Shown: piece by piece, positions 1-5,123 of the stretch
Layout: the number at the start of each line of letters is the position of its first letter
Numbering within the stretch: position 1 is the stretch's first letter
Origin: an uncultured Rickettsiales bacterium
GTDB lineage: Bacteria > Pseudomonadota > Alphaproteobacteria > Rickettsiales > UBA1997
Length of the DNA: 5,123 nt
Direction of reading: 5' to 3'
Assembly (NCBI GenBank): GCA_951800555.1
Contig: CATOJU010000083.1
Span: forward strand, 1-5,123
Translations under genes and position numbers: made by a program
The notes under the pieces: model-generated
What the model was told of the DNA's origin: nothing
Databases searched by the model: none
What the model saw: the letters and a program-made list of their open reading frames with translations, nothing else

Positions 1-516
1 TACGATGAAAATAAAGAATTAAAAAATATTTTAAATTTTGTATCAAAAAATTATATTACAAAATATACTATAAAAAAAATCAATATTTTAAATAAAAACA
101 GTTTTATAAATAGGGCTGAAATTGAGATTAAAAATAATGATAATATTAGTGAAAATGATTTAGTTATTGATAATTATGGTAATCTTGTTGGCAGAGTTAT
201 AAATATAAAAGATAATTATGCAGAAATTTTATTGATTACCGATAATATTTCAAAATTTCCTGCAAAATTAGAAAATAGTAAAGTAAAAGTTTTATTAGAA
301 GGGGATGAAAGTAAAACTTTAAAAATAAATTTTTTTCTTGGGGAAAAATTTAACATAAAAGAAAATGAAAATGTATTTACATCAAGTGATGGTGATGTAA
401 TACAAGAGGGCATTCGTATAGGAAAAGTTGTAAAAAATAAAAATGGAGATTTTAAAGTAAAAATTAATACAGTTTTGTGTAAAATAAATTATGTTGTAAT
501 TTTACATAATAAATAA
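1..516 (+). CDS. mreC: Rod shape-determining protein MreC, C-terminal part (5' truncated by window)
   Basis: Frame 1 is open from the first base to a TAA at 514-516, giving 171 residues with no start inside the window, so the N-terminus (cytoplasmic tail, transmembrane helix and coiled coil in the family) lies upstream. The visible part matches the periplasmic beta-rich MreC domain. In fragment numbering it has GNLVGRV at 60-66, the ILLITDNISKFPA stretch at 76-88 (family pattern 'LLTD..S.IPV'), a 'V-T-S...G...G..IGKV' stretch at about 125-144, and a closing NYVVIL at 163-168. MreC is an inner-membrane-anchored scaffold that links MreB filaments to the peptidoglycan elongation enzymes PBP2 and RodA, so its presence implies retained elongasome-type wall synthesis. 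In most bacteria mreD follows directly; here no mreD is recognisable before the convergent rpoD. The ATG at 232 is an internal methionine-like codon in this frame (actually within ...LLITDN...), not a plausible gene start, because homology continues upstream of it. Identity is based on motif recognition only. Confidence 0.9.
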   Translation, partial: YDENKELKNILNFVSKNYITKYTIKKINILNKNSFINRAEIEIKNNDNISENDLVIDNYGNLVGRVINIKDNYAEILLITDNISKFPAKLENSKVKVLLEGDESKTLKINFFLGEKFNIKENENVFTSSDGDVIQEGIRIGKVVKNKNGDFKVKINTVLCKINYVVILHNK

Positions 517-752
517 AAAAATAATATACTAGACTAGTTTTCTAAAATCTAATAATATAAAATTTTAAAAATTTTCTATATGCTAAAAAGTTTATATATT
601 CTTTTTTTATTAAACCTTCCGTATAAAAAAGTTTTTTGTAATATTTATTTTTTTGTGAAAATTTTTTTATGCAGAAAGTTTAATTGAAATAAAAGATTTA
701 ATAATCAAAAAAATATTTTAATCTTTTTAAAGATTAAAATATTATAATTATA
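517..752. other. Convergent intergenic region between mreC and rpoD
   Basis: These 236 bases are extremely AT-rich and separate two genes that face each other. The right end holds the rpoD-side inverted repeat (712-743). The rest has only simple-sequence features: an 11-base symmetric ACTAG-A-CTAGT at 528-538 and an A6-G-T6 block at 625-637 followed by a T-rich stretch. A 35-codon open frame (ATG at 580, TGA at 685-687) has no ribosome binding site and no recognised homology; I do not call it a gene. I see no tRNA-like or structured RNA with GC-containing stems. Confidence 0.8.
712..743 (-). terminator. Probable intrinsic terminator of the dnaG-rpoD operon
   Basis: A perfect inverted repeat has arms at 712-726 and 729-743 (15 bp each) with a 2-base centre, so a realistic hairpin would be about 14 bp with a 4-base loop. 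It begins 9 bases past the rpoD stop codon. Read on the minus strand, the hairpin is followed by a T-run (complement of the A-run 707-713), the arrangement of a rho-independent terminator. Only one G-C pair lies in the stem (723/732), which is weak by usual standards but expected in such an AT-rich genome. On the plus strand no comparable T-run follows, so it should act mainly on rpoD rather than on mreC. Confidence 0.7.
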
Positions 753-3164
753 TTAATTATCTCCTTTATTATTTTCCCTAAATTGCCATAATTTTTCTAT
801 TCTTTTTGGATGTTGTAATTTTCTTAAAGCTTTTGCTTCAATTTGTCTAATTCTTTCCCTAGTAACAGAGAATTGTTTTCCAACTTCTTCTAATGTATGA
901 TCGGAATCCATACCTATACCAAATCTCATTCTTAAAACTCTTTCTTCTCTAGGAGTTAAATTTGATAATAAAGAAGTAGTAATTTCTTTTAAATTATTAT
1001 ATGAAGCAGCTTTAAATGGAGAAACAACTTTTGTATCTTCTATAAAATTACCAACTACACTATCTCCATCATCACTGCCTAATGGAGAATCTAAACTAAC
1101 AGGATCTTTAGTATTTATTAAAACTTTTCTTATTTTGTCTGCTGGAATCAATAATTTTTTAGATATTTCTTCAACTGTTGGATTTCTACCAAGCTCCTGT
1201 GTTAATTGCCTTGAAGTTTTTGAAATTTTATTAATGGTTTCTACCATATGAATGGGGATTCTAATAGTTTTTGATTGATCTGCTATAGCCCTTGTCATAG
1301 TTTGCCTAATCCACCAAGTTGAATAGGTAGAAAATTTATAACCTTTTTTATATTCGAATTTATCGACAGCCTTCATTAATCCAATATTTCCTTCTTGAAT
1401 TAGGTCTAAAAATTGCAATCCTCTATTTGTATATTTTTTTGCTATAGAAATAACTAATCTTAAGTTGGCTTGAATCATTTCTCTTTTAGTCTCATCTTCT
1501 TCTCTTTTAGTCTTTTTTATAGTTTTTAATGCCTCTGAAAAATCATTTAAATCTAGACCAATTATTTTTGTTATTTTATTAATTTTTTCACCATATTCAA
1601 TTATTTTTTCACTACATTCTTTTATAAATTCTTGCCATCTTTTATCATTAATTTTATTTATTTCATCCAACCATTCTTGACCGTAAACATTTTGTTTAAA
1701 ATGCATTAAGAATTCTTTTTTAGTAATATTATAATCATCGGCCATTTGATAGGTAGCTTTATTTATCTCCATTATTTTATCTTCAACTTTACAAAGTTCT
1801 TTAAATATACTATTTATAATATTTTCATTAAGCGGAATATCTACCATTTTTTTAAATAAATCGTCAAGTAAACTATTAATATATTTATCTTTTGTATCAA
1901 GTCTTGAGTTTTCTTTTGTATATGAAAGAATTTTTTGAATTTTTCCAACGGCACTTTCTAAGATAGTTAATATTTTAGGTAAAAGTGATTTTTCAACAGT
2001 AGCAACACAAGTACTACTATCGCCACCATCAACTTCATCTTCATCATCTTCAAATAAATTAATTTCCTCTTCATCATCGTCTGTTTTTTCTATAATATCA
2101 TCATCGAATATTGAGCTAATTAAATTTTCGTCATCTTCTTTTTCATTTATTTCTTTTGCTAATTCATTAGTATTTATATTTTGATCAACTTCTACATCAC
2201 TATCACCAACTTTTGATTCATCAATCTTTACAATATCTCTTAAAAGTATAGTTCCATTTTGTAATCCGTTATACCAATCTATTATATATTTCAACACAAA
2301 TGGTAGTCTATATAGTTGTTTTATTATACTTAGACGACTACTTTCTATTCTCATTGCTATTTCTACTTCTTCTTCTTTTGTAAGTAATGGTATATTACTT
2401 ATAGATTTCAAATAATATTTAACTGGATCATCTGTATTTTTTATTGTAATATCCTCACTAATAGTTGTAGTATCTTCACTTTCATTTTTTTGAAATGTAT
2501 TTAATTCTTTTTCATCTTTAACAACAGAAATTCCACTATTTTCCAATACATTTATAATTTCTGTTATTTTATTTGGATCATTTATATTTTTTCCAATTTT
2601 TTCATTTATATATTTTATTGTTAAAAATTTATTTTTGGCACCGATTGACAATAATTCTTTTATTATCTTTAAAATTTTATCTTCTTCTAATTTTTTTCCA
2701 TTACTATCCTTTTTTTGTCCATTTTTTGCAATTTTTTTTGATTCAATATTTTGTTTTTTTATAATTTTAACTACAATATTTTTTAAATTTTTTATATCAA
2801 TTTTAGATTTTATAGCTTCTTTTTTTATAAATTTTTTTTTAATTCTTTTTAAATTTTTAGTAGCTTTTTTTATTTTTGAAGTTTTTTTAGTTTTAATATC
2901 TTTTTTATCTTTTATAATTTCTTTTATTTCATCTTTAGTGCTAGGTTTTTTTAAAGTTATTGTTGACCTTTCTTTTTTTATAGGTTTTTTTTTAATAATT
3001 TTATCCTTTAAATCTTCATTTTCGACATTATTTATGATATTTTTACTTCTTACTTTACTACTTTTAGCTGCAGCTTGTTTTTTTTGCATTGTTATTCTTG
3101 TTTTTGTGTAAGTTTTACTAACTTTTTTTACTTGTTTATTGTCATTATCAATCATATTAGCCAT
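753..3164 (-). CDS. rpoD: RNA polymerase primary sigma factor RpoD (sigma-70) with long Lys-rich N-terminus
   Basis: The 803-residue product is the housekeeping sigma factor, which directs core RNA polymerase to -10/-35 promoters. Domains in order: a Lys-rich extension at about 1-160; region 1.1 at about 161-222; region 1.2 at about 246-278 (DPVKYYLKSI...PLLTKEEE); a long non-conserved region at about 279-545 with an acidic cluster at 352-381; region 2 at about 560-645; region 3 at about 646-725 with the 3.2 finger around 695-710; region 4 at about 730-795. By alignment from memory with E. coli sigma-70, the -10 readers Gln437 and Thr440 correspond to Q621 and T624, the paired Trp433/434 to W617/W618, and the -35 readers Arg584, Glu585 and Arg588 to R769, E770 and R773. 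All are present, so it should be fully functional. At 803 residues it is longer than E. coli RpoD (613) and typical alphaproteobacterial forms. The start ATG at 3162-3164 has AAGGAA 5 bases upstream. It lies 35 bases downstream of dnaG, probably co-transcribed. Confidence 0.98.
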   Translation of the reverse strand: MANMIDNDNKQVKKVSKTYTKTRITMQKKQAAAKSSKVRSKNIINNVENEDLKDKIIKKKPIKKERSTITLKKPSTKDEIKEIIKDKKDIKTKKTSKIKKATKNLKRIKKKFIKKEAIKSKIDIKNLKNIVVKIIKKQNIESKKIAKNGQKKDSNGKKLEEDKILKIIKELLSIGAKNKFLTIKYINEKIGKNINDPNKITEIINVLENSGISVVKDEKELNTFQKNESEDTTTISEDITIKNTDDPVKYYLKSISNIPLLTKEEEVEIAMRIESSRLSIIKQLYRLPFVLKYIIDWYNGLQNGTILLRDIVKIDESKVGDSDVEVDQNINTNELAKEINEKEDDENLISSIFDDDIIEKTDDDEEEINLFEDDEDEVDGGDSSTCVATVEKSLLPKILTILESAVGKIQKILSYTKENSRLDTKDKYINSLLDDLFKKMVDIPLNENIINSIFKELCKVEDKIMEINKATYQMADDYNITKKEFLMHFKQNVYGQEWLDEINKINDKRWQEFIKECSEKIIEYGEKINKITKIIGLDLNDFSEALKTIKKTKREEDETKREMIQANLRLVISIAKKYTNRGLQFLDLIQEGNIGLMKAVDKFEYKKGYKFSTYSTWWIRQTMTRAIADQSKTIRIPIHMVETINKISKTSRQLTQELGRNPTVEEISKKLLIPADKIRKVLINTKDPVSLDSPLGSDDGDSVVGNFIEDTKVVSPFKAASYNNLKEITTSLLSNLTPREERVLRMRFGIGMDSDHTLEEVGKQFSVTRERIRQIEAKALRKLQHPKRIEKLWQFRENNKGDN

Positions 3165-3169
3165 TATAT

Positions 3170-3175
3170 TTCCTT
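3170..3175 (-). promoter_or_regulatory. Ribosome binding site of rpoD
   Basis: The minus strand reads AAGGAA here, 5 bases before the ATG at 3164. It supports this start over the in-frame ATG three codons further in (residue 4) and over Met26, neither of which has a comparable upstream motif at good spacing. Confidence 0.7.
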
Positions 3176-3198
3176 AAAAAAATTATTAATATTAATAA
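3176..3198 (-). other. AT-only palindrome plus T-run in the dnaG-rpoD gap
   Basis: A perfect 16-base palindrome with arms at 3183-3190 and 3191-3198 sits just after the dnaG stop. On the minus strand it is followed directly by seven T residues (complement of 3176-3182), and the rpoD ribosome binding site comes next. The shape recalls a weak terminator or attenuator, but the stem has no G-C pair, so it may be chance in AT-rich spacer DNA or at most a site of partial pausing or mRNA processing. Confidence 0.25.
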
Positions 3199-3199
3199 A

Positions 3200-5023
3200 T
3201 TAAAATTCACTTTCCAAATCATTTTTCTTTTTATATAGACTTTCTAGTTCTTTTAAGATAATCTGTCTTCTATCTTCATTATTATTTTTGATAGATAACT
3301 CTTTGACTTCTATTTCTAGAACTAATATATTCCTTTCTAAAATCAAGTTATACAAATATTTCAATTTTTTTTCATTTGAAATATTGTAATAATAATCATT
3401 ATTTCTAATATAATCATTAAAACCATTTTTTTCAAGTGTTTTATTTAAAAATTCTTTATCATTTATTCTATCTGTTTCGTAAATATTTAATAAAATATCC
3501 ATAATATTAGTTGCATCCTCAATAAAATAATTAATACCAAATATATCAATATTATATTGTTGAAAAATCATATCTATAAATTGTGCATTATTAATTAATA
3601 AATAAAAAATATTTTTTTCAATTTTTTTTATATTATTTTTTAAATTTTCTACACTATTTAATGGAGATGTTACTCTTTTATAATTTATTTTTGTAGTATC
3701 TCTATAGTTTGCTATTTTTTTATTACTTTTATATCTTGTTATCAAAAATAATTGTTTTTTATAAAAATCTTCAAAATTTTTTGAAACTAATGGATTTTTT
3801 ATTTGATTTATCAAATTTTTTAAATTTGTTTCCAATTTACTTTTTTGTTCTGGTGTTATATAATTATTTCCTTCAATATTTAAGTCATTTAACTCATTTT
3901 TCCAAAGGAATTCTGATAAATTACTATAATTTTCTTTATTATTAATAAAATTTAAAAACCCTATTTTTCCATAATGTTTTACAAAATCATCGGGATCTTG
4001 GTTTTCTGGTAAAAAAACAAATTTTATATTCTTTGTTGCTGTTAATATAGGTAAAACTAAAAGAGCAAGCCTTTTTGAAGCTTTTTTACCGGCGTTGTCT
4101 CCATCAAGACATACTATAATTTCATCGGTAGCTACCCAAAGATCTTCTATTTGTTTTAAAGTAATTGCAGTTCCCATAGGCGCCACAACATTTTCTATAC
4201 CATTTATTGATAAGCCTATTGCATCAAGATTACCCTCAACTAAAATTACATTTTTATTATCATAAATACTTTTTCTAGCAAAAAAATAATTAAATAAAAC
4301 ATTGCTTTTATGATATATTAATGTTTCTGGAGAATTCATATATTTAGGCATTTTATCTTTATCAATTACACGGCCAGTAAAGGCTATAACTTTTCCTTTT
4401 TTATCCAAAACTGGAAACATTACCCTTAGTCTAAATTTATCATAATAACCATTTTCTCCGTGAACTATAAGGCCGGCATTTTCTATTTGTTTTTCTGTAA
4501 AATCATTTTTTTTTAGAAATTCTATTAATTGGTTATTTTGTGGTGCGAATCCTATTCGAAATTTTTTAATATTATCAATATTTAATCCTCTTTTCATAAT
4601 ATAATTAAGGCCAGATTTTCCTAATGCACTAAAAATACAATTTTGAAAAAATTGGCAAGCTTTTTCATTAATATTTAATATGCTTTCAGATTCATTTATT
4701 ATATTTTTTTGTGTTTTTGTTGTAAATGAATTATTTTTTTTTATTTCAATACCATAATCATCTGCTAAACGTTCAATAGCCTCTTTAAAACCAAGGCCCT
4801 CCTGTTCCATTATAAAAGTTATTACGTTTCCGTGGGCTCCACAACCAAAACAATGGTAAAACCCTTTTTCATCATTTACGTGAAATGATGGAGTTTTTTC
4901 TTTATGAAAAGGGCAACAAGCCATTTTATCTCTTCCTTTGTTTATAAGCTTTACACTGCGGCTAACTACATCGGAGAGAACAATTTTATCTACCAAAGAA
5001 TCAATTAATTGTTTATCATACAT
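3200..5023 (-). CDS. dnaG: DNA primase DnaG
   Basis: The 607-residue product synthesises RNA primers for the lagging strand at the replication fork, working with the DnaB helicase. The N-terminal CHC2 zinc-binding domain (about 1-100) shows C37-x2-H40 and C58-x2-C61 within the family signatures CPFHKEKTPSF and FYHCFGCGAHG. The RNA polymerase core has the basic FRLRVMFPV stretch (197-205), the TGR motif (216-218) and PKYMNSPET (226-234). The TOPRIM fold (about 257-350) carries the metal-binding acidic set: E263 in VEGNLD, D307 and D309 in DGDNAG, and D343 and D345 in QDPDD. The C-terminal part (about 450-607) is Asn/Lys/Ile-rich and divergent, and is presumed to be the helicase-binding domain by position only. 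Length is at or slightly below the family's usual 580-660. The ATG at 5021-5023 is preceded by AAAGG at 10 bases spacing and begins where the family's N-terminal helix does. It is the likely second-to-last gene of a minus-strand operon ending in rpoD. Confidence 0.98.
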   Translation of the reverse strand: MYDKQLIDSLVDKIVLSDVVSRSVKLINKGRDKMACCPFHKEKTPSFHVNDEKGFYHCFGCGAHGNVITFIMEQEGLGFKEAIERLADDYGIEIKKNNSFTTKTQKNIINESESILNINEKACQFFQNCIFSALGKSGLNYIMKRGLNIDNIKKFRIGFAPQNNQLIEFLKKNDFTEKQIENAGLIVHGENGYYDKFRLRVMFPVLDKKGKVIAFTGRVIDKDKMPKYMNSPETLIYHKSNVLFNYFFARKSIYDNKNVILVEGNLDAIGLSINGIENVVAPMGTAITLKQIEDLWVATDEIIVCLDGDNAGKKASKRLALLVLPILTATKNIKFVFLPENQDPDDFVKHYGKIGFLNFINNKENYSNLSEFLWKNELNDLNIEGNNYITPEQKSKLETNLKNLINQIKNPLVSKNFEDFYKKQLFLITRYKSNKKIANYRDTTKINYKRVTSPLNSVENLKNNIKKIEKNIFYLLINNAQFIDMIFQQYNIDIFGINYFIEDATNIMDILLNIYETDRINDKEFLNKTLEKNGFNDYIRNNDYYYNISNEKKLKYLYNLILERNILVLEIEVKELSIKNNNEDRRQIILKELESLYKKKNDLESEF

Positions 5024-5033
5024 ATATTTTTTA

Positions 5034-5038
5034 CCTTT
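5034..5038 (-). promoter_or_regulatory. Ribosome binding site of dnaG, overlapping the upstream gene's stop codon
   Basis: The minus strand reads AAAGG here, 10 bases before the dnaG ATG (slightly long spacing). Two of its bases belong to the TAA stop (5037-5039) of the preceding reading frame, so a ribosome finishing that gene sits directly on the dnaG initiation region. This arrangement fits translational coupling within an operon. Confidence 0.5.
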
Positions 5039-5123
5039 ATATATTTTTTAAATCATCAATAAATAAAATTATTTCATTTTTATCAATAATTCCGACATTT
5101 CTTTTTAATTCTTCATCCAATAG
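5037..5123 (-). CDS. C-terminal 28 codons of an unidentified gene upstream of dnaG (5' truncated)
   Basis: On the minus strand one frame is open from the window edge to a TAA at 5037-5039, encoding 28 residues that begin LLDEELKRNVGIIDKN and end FIDDLKNI. The other two minus-strand frames meet stops within a few codons, so this is the only candidate and its codon use matches the neighbours (AAA, AAT, ATT, GAT). It ends 13 bases before the dnaG start and its stop overlaps the dnaG ribosome binding site, pointing to a shared transcript. I do not recognise the protein. In many alphaproteobacteria a GatB/YqeY-domain gene precedes dnaG, but this tail does not resemble the YqeY C-terminus as I know it. 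The fragment is too short for a functional call. Confidence 0.55.
   Translation of the reverse strand, partial: LLDEELKRNVGIIDKNEIILFIDDLKNI

Noticed and set aside
216..413. 65-codon minus-strand open frame
   Set aside because: Antisense to the conserved MreC domain, which is clearly the real coding strand.
528..538. Symmetric ACTAG-A-CTAGT just after mreC, followed by four T residues
   Set aside because: The arms are only 5 bp with a 1-base centre; a real hairpin would have about 3 bp. Too short to call a terminator or operator.
622..654. Possible plus-strand terminator for mreC: A6-G-T6 core extended by a few pairs, then a T-rich stretch ending in seven T residues
   Set aside because: The centre is one base, so the usable stem is about 7 A-U or G-U pairs and the T-run is offset by several bases. 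Low-complexity DNA gives such patterns freely.
2573..2764. 63-codon plus-strand open frame
   Set aside because: Antisense shadow of rpoD with the same Phe/Leu-rich artefact and no initiation signal.
2635..3111. 158-codon plus-strand open frame encoding a very hydrophobic, Phe/Leu/Ile-rich protein
   Set aside because: It lies opposite the Lys-rich part of rpoD. Antisense of AAA-rich codons gives TTT-rich codons, so the hydrophobicity is an artefact of rpoD composition. There is no ribosome binding site.
3709..3945. 78-codon plus-strand open frame
   Set aside because: Antisense shadow of the Lys/Asn-rich part of dnaG.
753..5123. Hidden mobile element, CRISPR array, toxin-antitoxin pair or other novel system
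   Set aside because: Nearly all of this span is accounted for by two conserved housekeeping genes. I found no regularly spaced repeats, terminal inverted repeats or foreign-looking base composition.

Overview
The window is strongly A+T-rich (roughly four fifths A+T by eye). It reads as bacterial chromosome from an alphaproteobacterium with a reduced, AT-biased genome. Three things support this: the sigma-70 C-terminus has an alphaproteobacterial-type sequence, dnaG and rpoD are adjacent, and Lys, Asn and Ile codons are heavily enriched. Rickettsiales-like or Holosporales-like endosymbionts and streamlined marine lineages are all possible; the sequence alone does not let me choose. The conserved Trp residues of RpoD are encoded by TGG, and no UGA reassignment is needed.

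Layout: (1) Positions 1-516, + strand: the 3' end of mreC, a cell-shape gene cut off by the window start. (2) Positions 517-752: a convergent intergenic region. It holds a near-perfect 15-bp inverted repeat just beyond the rpoD stop, which looks like the terminator of the minus-strand operon. No recognisable mreD follows mreC. (3) Positions 753-3164, minus strand: rpoD, the primary sigma factor, unusually long because of a roughly 160-residue lysine-rich N-terminal extension. (4) Positions 3200-5023, minus strand: dnaG, the replicative primase. (5) Positions 5037-5123, minus strand: the last 28 codons of an unidentified gene ending 13 bases before dnaG.

The three minus-strand genes are tightly spaced (13 and 34-35 bases apart) and each visible start has a Shine-Dalgarno-like sequence, so they probably form one transcription unit. 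It resembles the classic macromolecular-synthesis operon, which couples a primase (replication initiation) to the primary sigma factor (transcription initiation). mreC is convergent to it and independent.

I see no mobile element, CRISPR array, tRNA, rRNA or clear novel system. The points most worth a second look are the RpoD N-terminal extension with its homopolymer-rich coding sequence, the unidentified gene upstream of dnaG, and the missing mreD.
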